Positions 30,233 to 41,879 of a stretch of 64,000 nt of DNA are shown here, piece by piece. The first letter of the stretch is position 1, and each line of letters starts with the position of its first letter. This DNA comes from Takakia lepidozioides (lineage: Eukaryota; Streptophyta; Takakiopsida; Takakiales; Takakiaceae). The translations under genes were made by a program, and so were the position numbers. The stretch is taken from contig CM060733.1 in assembly GCA_030704615.1 (NCBI GenBank), positions 14,570,001 through 14,634,000 of the forward strand, in the 5' to 3' direction. The notes beneath the pieces were generated by a model. It was not told where the DNA came from. It did not search any database and saw only the letters and a program-made list of their open reading frames with translations.

Positions 30233-33232
30233 TCATGTCTCACCCAAGAGACCTGCACAAAGTTGTGCACGCTCATTTCGGAGCATAGCAATCTCCATGC
30301 GGATGCCTTCATCTCCCTGTCCAGCACCCTCTGCTATGGTTTGCTCCAATGTTGCAATAATTCGCTCTATGCTCTTGATCTGTCCACAAGCACACTCACA
30401 TGAGATTCTTTGTAACTATTTTTCTAAATCTCCTCCAAACCCCACATTTTACAGCTATCAGACCACTCACATCTCTTATTCTCAATAAACGCAAGATTGA
30501 AAATGGCCAACATGTCACGCAATATTCCCAAAGGTGGCACTATCCGAGCCTCTTGATCTTTATGCTAACTTTGGTTGGGTCATATATATATTCCCTCCGT
30601 ATAGCACTTTAGCTTACTATGGTTGTTAGATGTGGTTTAACATTCCAAAATTGACGATCTTAACCTAGCCTCGAGTTTACTCTTGTTCAACCGTCTTGGT
30701 CACATAAATCTAATATCCATGGCTTGAATGCTTCTTTGATTTGCCCGGGCATAGCGGAAGCTTTTATACAGTTGCGTAATGTACCAACTACCATAGAGTG
30801 GAGCCTCTAGGCATGGAGCAGATTTGGAGCCTCCAGGCATATGCCTAGATCCATGTAGACGATTTTCATGTTTTAGAGAACTCATGTTTTATACTCAGTT
30901 ATAAACGCAGTATAAGAGCAGGAGAGGTATGATGACGATTTAATGGTTTAATTTGACCCCACATTTCAATATAGCCTTAGGGATATTCAACCTTGCGATG
31001 GGGCCATCGGCGCATGCCATTTCGACGACAAATCTTTTTAAGAACAGTGGGACAAATGCCAAGTTCTTTGGCGGCGGCATTGATTGGCAGATGGAAATGT
31101 TGTGCCAAATCCGTCATTTTTAGCTTTCCTGTTCTCTCCCTCTGCACTTCAATGAGTTCCGTTTTCAGCTCTTCCATCTACCTTCTTTCAACTTAGTACA
31201 TGATACATGTTAACTAGTTTATGACACCCATTTGCTTAAGGTAATTAGCATTTCTATTTTTATACTTTAAAGTAGTTTGAAACTTCAAAGAATTATGTAT
31301 GCAATGATAAGACCTGGACTTTCTTGAGCAATAAAGACCAGGAAAATGAATGGATCGCATATTTGTCATTCTGATTTTTACAATCCTAAAAATCATATTG
31401 AAGTTCCACGCATCTCTTGAAAGAGCAGCATGATGTATGTTTGGGGATACCATGTATGCAATGGACGCAAGCATGTGGCATGGGGAGGATGAAGGACATA
31501 AATTATCAATTGTTTTTAGCATTTGCATGATCAAGGGGCAATCCATGCCGCTATTTCATGCATATAGACAATATCTGATACGACCTGTTGGAAAAGAAAG
31601 AAAGATTGAAACAAAGAGAATTTGCACCTGAGCAGCAGCATTACTCTTAGGGGGCTTGGCAGGTGCCACAAAATTACCATCAGCATGATCAGTGCTGTCC
31701 ATGCTTCCACTACGGTGCATTTTGCTCTGCCCAGGTCCAGCCTTTCCATATGCACACCCGCTGTTTGAATAATCTGACCCTATAAATCCACGCATGTATC
31801 AATGGAATTTTTGAAACATCTTTTGGAAGGCCCAATTTAAGGTAGATTAAGGAAGGAAGTCTCTTGCTGAAGCAAATCATAACTTATGGTGTTACTTCAC
31901 CCCAAAGAGCTACGACATTACGTGAAAACCTTCTAGTATTATATAGGATTATGTGCACTAATTTGGCGAACACTGATTTTGTATAGCAGAACATATATTG
32001 CTTTATATTTATTTTGTTTGTATGGATGTATGTGGCTATGGATTCCTATTGCATGACAAAAATAACAGACTAAACAAATTCGAGAAAGGCAAGTGTATGC
32101 ATATTAGAACAGACATGGAAAAAAACAATTCGTGGCCAACAAGAACAGGAAGAGAATTACCAGAAGAGGTACACAGTAGGTCTGGAAGGGCAACGTGGCC
32201 CATTTGCTTAGGCATGCATGCGGCTGATGCGTTCATTAGGTGCTCTGATGCCATGCCCATGCAAGGGCTTCCGTCCGAGCCTGTTGACAAAGAGTCGTGT
32301 CGCAACACAAAACCTTCTTTTCTTCTTAACAAGCTATATTGGAGTAAAAATTGCTTCACATACTCTGCATTTCCTACTGGAAACCTGCAATAACAGACAC
32401 GATTCATGAGCATAGAGATGCCTAACGTCTACAATGTATTATAATACTCTTGAGTCATGATTTTGAATGCAATTTCACTCAAGGGTTCTAATGTAAAAAA
32501 ATGAATCATTAGTCCTTAGTCCATTCACTGTCTGAATGGAACAGTTTGTACCTACCTCCTAGAAAAAAAAATGTAGTGACAGCCCTGAGCCATACACTCC
32601 CAACTTATTGGAATCAAACCTATAGTACATTTGAGTTTCAGTTTCCCACTATTCTTGCATGTTTTGGCAAACTTCTGCATTCTACTAAGCTTTATCCAAT
32701 GTCGAGCATTTCATTGCAAGTACCAATGGAGTTGTTGAACTTCCAGGTGCAGCTAACGATAACTCATATCTCAACAATAGATCTTTACACAAGATATAAA
32801 TCTATTTAAGATTATGACATAGTGGTTCGATGTGGAACAATCCATATTGATAATTCACACACTATTTACTAGCTTATGCTTTGAATCCCAATATACCAAT
32901 GCCTATATGTCTTGAATGTGGACAATACTTTCTTTCTATTAGCTTTAATGGCTTACTAACCACCCCTCCAAAGAAAACCAACAACTTACTCAACCATTTG
33001 TTGTTCAAAAGATGCAGGAAACCCATCATCAATACAAAATCGAGTCTGCAATACAGCATGATAACTTTGGCCATCACACCCATGAATCTCAAGCTTTGTG
33101 TCTTGGACCCCTGAACCACATGTCATGTCCAATTTTTTATAAGATTTTATGTTGACAGTATTCATTGTAAAAGTGCAAATCCAAACATTGTTAGTTGAGG
33201 GGAGCACATATGCAATTCTAAAATAATACGTA

Positions 33233-33286
<54 letters not shown>

Positions 33287-35353
33287 AGACGCCGGCCATG
33301 GCCGGCGTAACTAAGAGCCACTTCGCCTTGCAGCTATTGCCCCCTTTCGGGGGTGGGCCCTATACAATACGTAGCGAATTTAAGTTTATACTACTTAAAC
33401 ATTGAATTTTTATACAACACATTGTCCATAGACCCCAATCCAACTCCACGATATGGTTCATGTATAATCAATATAAAACTGTCTACATGAGCCACATGCA
33501 TACATGGGGCTTTTTGAAGTTTTGCCGCATCAAATAGATCCTACAATGTCATCAAACCAACATATTGGTCTAGTCTATTATCAGTTGGTTGTGTTGGCAA
33601 TGCAACACAACTTGTATTGTTCTCGTGTTCATATTTTTTCCTTCTACTAAGAGATCTTAACCCAAATTTATCTAGGGATAACCTAGCATATGATATAGGA
33701 TTGAGTATAAATTCACACATAATTAAGTTTGCAGACGTAGCTTACCCTAAGTGAATAAATGGGGACCACAAAATCACAACAAGCAATAGAGAAATTGAGA
33801 ACTACGACATATATATAGACAAAATAACATCGTTTAAACAATGCTATACCCACTACCTTTGTCTAACCACTAACATTAACTCAAATCTTCTCCCTTTTCT
33901 AAAAACCATAATTGGCTTCATAATGGATGAAATCACTTTGGACGTCAAAGTTTATCATGCATCCATGAATGCTGGTTGATGAAGATTAGCTTTGCAAAAT
34001 CCATAATGCATCGATAATCAACTCCTACCATCATAGCAAGTTTGTAGGTTCTAATTCAACAATGGGAGGATTAATTGGTGATTTTAATCTTGGGAGACTA
34101 AATTAGGGTGATCTAGGGTACTAGGTAATCAAAAGGGGGTCAGGACAAGCATTGTTCTTGGTTTGAACTTCTCTTTGGTTACTGCATCTTGAATGTGCAA
34201 AAGTGACATACTTGTCACCAAGTTTCTTCCTATGTCGGATTATAAGGGAGTGGGTAAATGAGAACTTTGTGCATTGCATAAGTATTTTAATGACCTAAGA
34301 CTCATGAATGCACATATAGAGAATATAAGTATGGCAAAAATTATTCCCCCCCTAGACTGTATATAATCACTTGTTAGTCTAGACAGGTGTAATTTAATCA
34401 AGAGAAAATAAAATAAAATTGATGTATAAACATGTGGATCATGATACAACAACACAACATTATACACTGTCAAAACTCACGTGTTGATTGTGCCTCTGGG
34501 CTTGCATTGTATAATGTTAGGAAGGCGTTGAAGATCAATACATCTTATTTACTTTCTCAAAAGCTTTGACATCTCAACAAAACTAACAAACATTTGGTGG
34601 GGGTGAGAGAACACCATTAGAATGGATAATGCGACGCAGAATTTGGCAAGAGTCACATTGCAATTGTTGTTGATTATGTGGTTGGGTGGGATTAGGCTGA
34701 AGTGGCCCCTCATGTGACATGCCCCAGTCCGAGGGGGCACCAGAACACATCATGGGGTTTGCACCACCAGAGGTTGAGGCCCCGTGCTCCATACTCACTA
34801 ATGCTCGTTCTTCTACCTCCATAAGTCCACCTGGCTCCCCTCCCAAGTAACACCCTGGTGTGAACATGGTAGGAGGGAAGTTCATGGGAGAGAGTCTACT
34901 TCCTGGCGGAGGAGGATAGGATGACATGTTCATCCTCAAAGGGGAGATCGGCGGGTTAGGAATGAAGTTGTCATGTGAGCCACTAAAGAGAGCAAAAGAA
35001 TCTTTGGCAATATCGGCATCAATCTCATCAAATGCAATGAGCTCCCCATTAAGTGTATCCTCAACGCAAGTGCCTTCTGTATCAGTGCATTTGTTGTCAA
35101 ACAATAGCGTACTGAAATCTAGTTCCGACCCTCCTTCGCCCCTCCCGCTCCTTCGAGAATTGAAAGGAGGTAGCGGAGTGAGCATGTTGAAAGTGGACGT
35201 AGGAATATTGAAGCCAGTGAAATTGAAGAAAGGCTCATCGGGGTTGGCTTCTTTGGGAGTTTTCATAAACTCGTTAATATCAAAACGAGGGCTGTTGAAT
35301 GAGTTAAGGACCACACCATCACAATTGGGGGACCCTAATTGCCCTCCTGCCAT
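30233..35353 (-). CDS. RKD: RKD-subfamily RWP-RK transcription factor, six exons, 522 aa
   Basis: Nuclear DNA-binding regulator; in land plants RKD proteins control egg/germ-cell and gametophyte cell identity. Exons (minus): 35353-34615, 33110-32990, 32384-32161, 31779-31628, 31177-30992, 30379-30233. All introns are GT-AG and phases join exactly (1,569 nt). Residues 1-~230 are acidic and Pro/Ser/Asn-rich. A Cys motif at 233-247 (CDSCQILRRIIHSNG) splices into KLEIHGCDGQSYHAVL, a combination typical of RKD proteins. The RWP-RK domain spans about 420-495: HFHLPINAAAKELGICPTVL, then RWPHRK at 469-474 ending exon 5, and IKSIERI opening exon 6. A predicted helix follows (IRMEIAMLRNERAQL) and the protein stops at TGA 30233-30235. 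No PB1 domain, so not an NLP. The last exon could instead splice at 30252, but read-through gives a plausible end. No lesions seen. Confidence 0.9.
33236..33365 (-). mobile_element. 130 bp SINE-like insertion in RKD intron 1, with 11 bp target duplication
   Basis: Flanked by AATACGTAGCG at 33225-33235 and 33366-33376. On the minus strand it starts GTATAGGGCCCACCCCC, contains GGCGAAGTGGCTCTTAGTTA and the perfect 20 bp palindrome ACGCCGGCCATGGCCGGCGT (33289-33308), and ends in a long (TC)n tract (GA on the plus strand, 33240-33287). A related copy is at 40451-40527. The long target duplication and simple-sequence 3' tail fit a LINE-mobilised short element; no clear box A/box B is seen. Confidence 0.65.
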
Positions 35354-35963
35354 TTTCTTTGATATCTCAGATATGCAAGTTTGCAGTTGAGCTTCACAGT
35401 CTTTGAAATGGTAAAAGCATCAAGATTTTTGACATATGTTGTATCGGAAGCGTGCCATGCTTGTTTCTCCAGAAGTGACATTGATCAACGGGCTTAAATA
35501 ACATATAGAGCACATGGCCACGTAAGCATATATCTGACAACCGTGGCATATTATAAACAACGTATCCATCAGTCGCTCATAGATTGTTCATACACCAATT
35601 TCATTCTAGCTGGTTTCAATCTTTGTCCAATATCACAGGGCCTCAAAATGTGGATGTTGGATTTGTATGTGCATATTTGGAAGGACAGATAGTGAGAAAA
35701 CCTCAAAGCCACGTGATAAGACAAAAATGAATTGAGTGCTTATATTGCACAATTCAAGTAAAATGTTTTGTGAAAAATAGAGCTTTCTATACAAAATGAG
35801 ATATGATACAAAAAGAGGACAAAAGTGAAAGAAATGTGAATTTATACATAGAGGTCAAAGACATCATGGATTTAAATGCGATGACAACACATTTATTGGT
35901 TAGATTGCAAATGTTGAAAGAGAATGAAACTTGCGTGACAAGCAAAATGAAACAAAGATTGAA
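35354..35963. other. Upstream region of the RKD gene
   Basis: Expected to hold the RKD 5' UTR and promoter (read on the minus strand). I see no repeat or ORF worth calling and cannot assign a TATA box with confidence. Confidence 0.35.
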
Positions 35964-36387
35964 ACCCGAGCATGGATCTCCAAAATGAAATTTTATGAAA
36001 TTTGAACAATAAATAAAATTTCCCAAAATTTCTAACATATGACTTTAGGATAGGAAATTGCAATTCCCAATCCGAATTGCAATGACATATGTTAGACAAA
36101 CTACAAGATTGAAACCATGAATAAATGACAAATCCTTGACATTAAAGAGATGCCAAAGTCTTCTAAGAATGAACGACGAAACCCTCACACACCCGAGCAT
36201 GGATCTCCGAAGTAAAATATAGATAGACAAAATTTCTCAGAGATTATAACGTCTAAGATTAGGATCGAGTAGTGCTTCTCAATCTGAATTGTAATGGTAA
36301 ACTACAAGAATAAATGACAAATCATTGACCATAAAAGAGAGGCTAAGGTCTTCTAAGAATGAACAATGAAACCCTCACAACATAGAA
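35964..36387. repeat. Tandem duplication, ~227 bp period
   Basis: The block starting ACCCGAGCATGGATCTCC at 35964 repeats at 36191, and a third partial start (ACCCAATCATGG) is at 36388. Both copies carry ATGACAAATC, GTCTTCTAAGAATGAAC and GAAACCCTCACA in the same order with scattered differences. Confidence 0.8.
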
Positions 36388-36682
36388 CCCAATCATGGTC
36401 AAGGTATGCTCATCATGAAACAACAAATAGATGGTCCGAATTTGGAAAAATATGAACACTAAGGTACCGAAAAAGGACAAAGATTCAAACGTGTGAATTT
36501 TGTAATGCAACCGCACACGACAAATCCAAACCAGACCTGTAGAATGACAACCTTTAGGATAATGGATTGAGATAAGGTTGTGATGGAAGATGGGGAAGGA
36601 AGGAGCCTGGAGGGAAGGTAGAGGTGAGATGGAAAGGCATCAAAGGGGTGGGAAAGGAAAGTTGGCTGTGTTTATCCCCTTC

Positions 36683-36745
36683 TTGCATCTCCCAGTGGTT
36701 AGGGCACAGTCTACTGTGATCGTGGGTTCAAATCCGCACACCCTC
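36683..36745 (+). ncRNA. tRNA-derived SINE head
   Basis: Box A (CTCCCAGTGGTTAGGGCAC, 36688-36706) and a consensus box B (GGGTTCAAATCC, 36724-36735) are spaced as in tRNA-type polymerase III promoters. The stems needed for a cloverleaf are not all present, so it is a SINE head or tRNA pseudogene. The 3' end of the element was not defined. Confidence 0.6.
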
Positions 36746-36919
36746 TTGTTATTTGCGTTGTCAACGTCAATTGTAGCAAGAAATGATTATCATACTGTTA
36801 GAATTGACACGTCGTACCAGTTCTGTGATAAATTGGGCTCGACTGTGGTGATATTACTAGACCGTGGCTCTCGCAGGAACCCTAGGCCACAGGCTTCACG
36901 TGACTTTCCACGTGGCTGA

Positions 36920-38980
36920 TTTTTATAACACGTGTCAATTGCTCATAAAATGAGTAATTATCGATGAGGCCAAACTAAAATGCAATGTAGCATTCTCAAT
37001 TGTTGAAGAATTGAACACCTAAAAATGGCTTACAATCACGGAAGTTGAAAGGTGGATTTAGCTATTATCTTTGAGGAGGATGTCATAAGACAACATCAAG
37101 TTGGAAATATACAATCGTAATAGAGATTGGCTCGAATTTTTTTTTTATAAAAAGTATACCAAAATGTTCGGCCAAAAACGTTTTCGAGGATTTATCGGCC
37201 GGAAGCCTAACATAATAAACATTGCAAGATTGAGAGAACGAGTGCAAAAAATTGGTAGAAAACATAGGAAGAAAGATGTACAAACGAAGAGTATCAAAAC
37301 GACAAAGAGGTGTACTAAAACATAGAAGTTCAGATTGTATTTTCTACTGTTTTGCTGTATCCATCAATGACAACGCTGCAATCTTACAATAATATGTACA
37401 AACATATTTTTCTTTCTTATCAAATACAAACAATTTCACATTGGTAAGACTAGTATGCTCAATCTTAGAAGACCCATCGGTGCTCTCTTTTGCTGAGGAA
37501 TCTGCCTCGGCCTTTTCAACTAGATATGAAGATTCAGAATCGAAGAAACACTGATATTGTGGGCTGCATCATTTGCGTCCAAGACAGGAGCTAAGTGACC
37601 TTTAGTAGAATTGGCATCTAAATTTAGCACAACTCAAGTAAATAAATATTTTTTGTACATATTGAAAATTACAACTCTGCGTAATACATCAAATGAAGGT
37701 ACAATGACAATAGAAACTCAGCTAGATTCATTGAACTTTAGTATTCAGGTTTCTACCAGTTAATTGATCACATCTTCGACTTGCCTCTAAGCCATTTTTT
37801 ATAATTATGAAAATGATTTGAATAATATGAACCAAAGCTTTGGATACTACCGCACTTTGTTCCCTTCTTGAATCAATATATATTATTATTCCCTTAAAAA
37901 CTGGCAGAACATTTGCTACTCAAATATGACTTAACTGTATAACCTTCGGTAAATATTATCTTCCACTAAGGCTCACATTCCCTCCGATTAGTCATTTCTT
38001 CTCGCTATTCTCATGTTCAACGCTTCCAGTAGTATGTGCGTTGTTCTTCTTCCTGAAAAGTTGACATTGATTGATGAATTATCATGGTTGATCTTTCTCT
38101 TATAAGAGAAATTAATGGAGCTTGAAACTTGAAACATGCATGTATGGATAATGGTGCTCCGCCTTCATACCATATTCACAAGTCTGTCAACAACTATTCT
38201 TCCCTCTCCACTACCTTGTTTTTGGTATATGTTCCTCGATTGGACTCCGTACTAAGATGAACTATTTACTTTTCAGATATAAACAAAATCTCATCACGGT
38301 AACAAAAAATCATCAAAAGTTTAGTTTATGCTTGGTATGACCTTGAAGCGGCACCTTATAGAAAAAATCATGTTGCCAATTCGTTGATTAAGATGCAAGC
38401 AATAATGGATTTAGATTGAAGAATGCAAATGACACGCTCTTTTATAATATAAAGTCGTTCCATTTATATTTCATAGTTTTCCTCAAAGCAATACTTCATT
38501 AGAGTTAAGATCTAAGTCAATGCGGTGATTAAGGTACGAGCGTTAAATTGCAGACCTAATTTATCAAAGCTCCCTAAAGAGGAAAGGAAGAAATAAAATT
38601 CTAATGCACAAAGAGATGAATGTCCAGATCGATGAACAATATGTGAGATATAAGGAGGCTTTGCCATTTTTTTATTGCTGTGGAGTTTTATGAAATGTTG
38701 TTATGGTTAATAATAATGTATCTTGATTCTGAAGTGATTATGAAGTGATGTTCTATTTTAAAATGAAATTTTATGTGTTTAAATTTGATATAATTACTTA
38801 TAATGACCTATCATGGAACATAAAATGATTGACAATGTCAAGAAGTTTGAAAGGTAAATAACTTTGTTTGTGCTCTGTCCAATACATTTAAGTGGATCCA
38901 GATTTGCATGGAAAAATAATTGCATTTGTCCAAATATGATCTGATTAAGATTGATAATCAGTTGTGTGTTCTGAAAATAT
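36920..38980. other. AT-rich intergenic stretch
   Basis: No gene recognised. A short lysine/arginine-rich frame at 37101-37325 has no family resemblance and no splice context. The remainder is AT-rich and unique by eye. Confidence 0.4.
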
Positions 38981-38989
38981 TCATTGAAA

Positions 38990-39830
38990 TTTGTGATCAT
39001 GTAATTTTGGAGTTATATATTTTTTGGATTGTTTCCTAATAGGTCTATGTTGAAGTCTCCAATGAATGTTGTTAGACAATGACGTGGAACATTACGATGT
39101 AATTCATGTAGGTGTGGTAGAAAAGATTGTAAAGACATTTTATGGGGTTTATATATTGCAAGTATGTGAGTTATTATTTTTTGGTATAAATGTTAAATAT
39201 TGCTGATATGAATTCAGCGCCATTGTATGTATGAATTTTATGGTTTTCTAGTTTCATAGTTTGATCGTATAGAAGTATCGTGTCTTGATTGTTGTAATGT
39301 GGTCAATTTTGGATTTGAGACAAAATATGTGAGATCTTTGAAGGTTGGGATCAAAATTTGTTTTGGATGTGGTGATATGTTTGAATGTACCTATTAAGTA
39401 CAAGCATATAATTTGACTAACATATCACATTTTATTTGAATTTCTATTACTTGTATGTAACCAGTTGTTTTGTTTGAATAATTTGGCAGTTCTATTTGAT
39501 TTGGGCAAGTTTCATGTCTCTTATCAGTTGCTTTGAAAGTGTATATTTGGCATTTTGTTTGTTCAAATGTGTATTGGTTGTGAGCTTGAACAAATTCATT
39601 TTTTCTTAAAGTGCAGAAATGTTGGATCAAACGAGGATTTTCCATAACAAAGTTTATTTATTATGTCTATATGCAGTCATGATTGATTTGTTAAGTATTT
39701 CAATGAATTCTTGATCAGTTTGTCACATGATTTCTTGTAATTCATAATATTTTATTTTATCAAAAATTTGTTCATAATATGTCTAGTCCATCCAATTGGT
39801 TAAAAATTCACGAGTCTTGAAATGTTGGTG
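38990..39830 (+). repeat. Diverged copy A of a long direct repeat
   Basis: Shares long blocks in the same order with 45989-47400, e.g. ATGTTTGAATGTACCT, AACATATCACATTTTATTTG, CAGTTGCTTTGAAA and CAAAAATTTGTTC. Copy B continues directly into a Helitron Rep/helicase remnant, so both copies may be the 5' portions of related Helitrons. No coding content recognised in this copy. Confidence 0.65.
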
Positions 39831-40450
39831 GTGCTTGCTAAAACAAATCCAATAATTATACCATCTAAATTACCAAAGAAACTATATATTATGAATATGT
39901 TTAATAGATTTTAAACGTTTGTCGATGAAACTTGAAAGTGAGCATTCGGTTTTCTACGAGTGAAATTTGTCTAAAACTACCCTAGAGGTCGCTCTATTCC
40001 GACATTAATTAACTTTAAGAGAGAACGAATATTTTAAAATTGCCCTGGTAGTAGACGCAATATGGGAATAATCTTCATTTAAAAAGATGAACTTTGAAAA
40101 CAAAAGGTGGCAATATGGTAGTGAAAAAGTCAAGTTTGAAAGGGAAAAAAAAAACAAAGTTTAAACATGTTTACCACTAACCATGACTATGGTTTGCCAG
40201 AGAGTTATGGCTAACCATAACTATGATCTGCGACAGAGAATGTGAACTGTACGTGAATCTTGACATGGCCCACCTAAAATGAGAAGTACCCATGAGTGCC
40301 GAATTCCTGAAAATTTGGATGAAGCTTGAACGAAAAAATTAATATTGTGAGTAAGCCTGCTGAACCTGGCGACCTGCATGTATTTAATGATTCCGGCAAG
40401 GGTCCGTCGAAATAGAGCAGCCTCTATGGTAATAATTTTACTTGAGAAAA

Positions 40451-40527
40451 GACTCCGGCCGAGACCGGCGTAACTAAGAGCCACTTCGCCTCACGGCTAG
40501 TGCCTCCTTTTGGGGGTGGGGCCTATA
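40451..40527 (-). mobile_element. Second copy of the small hairpin-bearing SINE-like element
   Basis: On the minus strand: TATAGGCCCCACCCCC, then GGCGAAGTGGCTCTTAGTTA, then CGCCGGTCTCGGCCGGAGTC (imperfect hairpin). About 80% similar by eye to 33288-33365 but with a short T-rich tail instead of the (TC)n tract. It abuts the end of the inverted Helitron helicase fragment. No clear target duplication. Confidence 0.6.
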
Positions 40528-40529
40528 AA

Positions 40530-40930
40530 TAAGAAGGTGTGGGACAATTGTACTTGATCATAACTGTTTCATTAAATTGTCTCGACGATCGTCACTTTTA
40601 AGTGAGTCCATTTAAAGCTTTATTTAATGGTACCGCTAAACCTCAATGTATCGTTGTTCCAACAATGTTAAACATGACTTTTCTTGTGTGTGCCATTTTA
40701 AGGGTTTTTTTTTTGTTTTTTTTTTTTCAAATGATCAATTTTTTGGTGTACCAACGAACAAGTGCTTGTATTATAACCATTAAAGTGAAAGTGTTCCTTT
40801 TCCGGCTACCCCTGTTAAATATTAAATGTAAAGATTTTTCAGAATTTCTTTGTTTTGTATACGTAACGTCATAAAATATTATACGTTGTTCATCATTTAA
40901 TGTATGAACCATTGGGACAAAATTGACGAT
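40530..40930 (-). pseudogene. Helitron PIF1-type helicase fragment (minus strand)
   Basis: Read on the minus strand from 40917: MVHTLNDEQRIIFYDVTYTK, then a degraded Walker A region (GSRKRNTFTLMVIIQALVRW) where GGAGTGKT would be expected, then after an A-run HTRKVMFNIVGTTIH and PLNKALNG. This is the N-terminal part of the helicase domain of rolling-circle Helitron transposons. The ATP-binding loop is destroyed and stops are present. It is the inverted counterpart of 47940-48500. Confidence 0.8.
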
Positions 40931-41164
40931 GGCAAAATTTGATTTTTTGATAATATTGTATTTATTTGTAATTGATGATGGTAGAAAAAATCCGGATTAA
41001 TTTGGCATTCTAATGATATATTGTATTTTCGCCCACAAGCATATTAGTAAGGGAATTTCAACATAAGTTGTTGTTTGTATTTTGAAACATATCCACATGA
41101 GAGACGGTGTTCATAGACAGTCTCAAGACGCATTGTCCGATAATGAAGATATTGTGAAACCGTA

Positions 41165-41587
41165 TTGTGGCCGAGATGTGACCGTCCGAAAATACCGTTA
41201 AATCCATTCAAAGATATTGAGAAGGGATTATTTGTCCTTGTTCGCCCAAATGATACGGAGACTTTTCCTATTTGGATGGGAATGACAATATCGGATGTTG
41301 TACGAGATAGAGAAGATCGCAATTACAAAAAACTTCTTGTGGAGTGGTGGCGACCAAAGAAATGGGGCAATCCTACGGATGCAGATAGATACAAAGATTG
41401 TTGGTCCAAAAATTGGGAGTTCAACCCAATGGATCTCGCTCAATGAATTCATGTTGACAATGTAGTGTGGATAATGTCGCCGAGAAAAAATACGACAAAA
41501 GCAAGCACAGAAAAGATAACTGCTCAAGAGGCGGACAATGCTAGAGCAAATTTGGAACCAGCAAATCGTCAAGATAATGAAAACTAA
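41165..41587 (+). pseudogene. Uncharacterised protein fragment, ~140 codons with one internal TGA
   Basis: A frame reading KDIEKGLFVLVRPNDTETFP, IWMGMTISDVVRDREDRNY, VEWWRPKKWGN and WSKNWEFNPMDLAQ reaches TGA at 41444-41446, then stays open in the same frame (HVDNVVWIMSPRK) to TAA at 41585-41587. The stop most simply replaces a Trp codon. Protein-like composition and the Trp-rich motifs suggest a real ancestral gene, probably transposon-borne given the surroundings. I do not recognise the family. Confidence 0.4.
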
Positions 41588-41879
41588 AATGGTATGAATG
41601 CAGACAACTCTCCAACTTTCTTGTTTCCTTGTAATGTTTTAAACCTCAATGACTTTGAATGATGGATAAAAAATAGTTGTTCTACTCAATTGTAATGTTG
41701 TTCATTCTTCTAGCCAAATTTGGACCACTTTCAATAAATTTTGTTAGAGTGGTTGGGATTAAAAAAAAAAAACTTTTACTTAGTAATACTTGCAAGTTTT
41801 TATATAATCTCCTAAAAACTTTTCTATTTTTTTTTTTGGATTGGTTTGGATTTTTTAATGACATTTTAATAGGTACTTA

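Noticed and set aside
32986-33321. 111-codon minus ORF starting MALSYAG
   Set aside because: Mostly SINE-like insert and (TC)n read as SLSLSL; only its last ~40 codons are the real RKD exon 2. The MALSYAG start also appears at 40484 because of the second SINE-like copy.
36683-36745. Functional tRNA gene
   Set aside because: Box A and B are good but the acceptor and anticodon stems do not form a full cloverleaf.
37101-37325. 74-codon lysine/arginine-rich ORF
   Set aside because: Composition follows local A-richness; no motif, no splice context.
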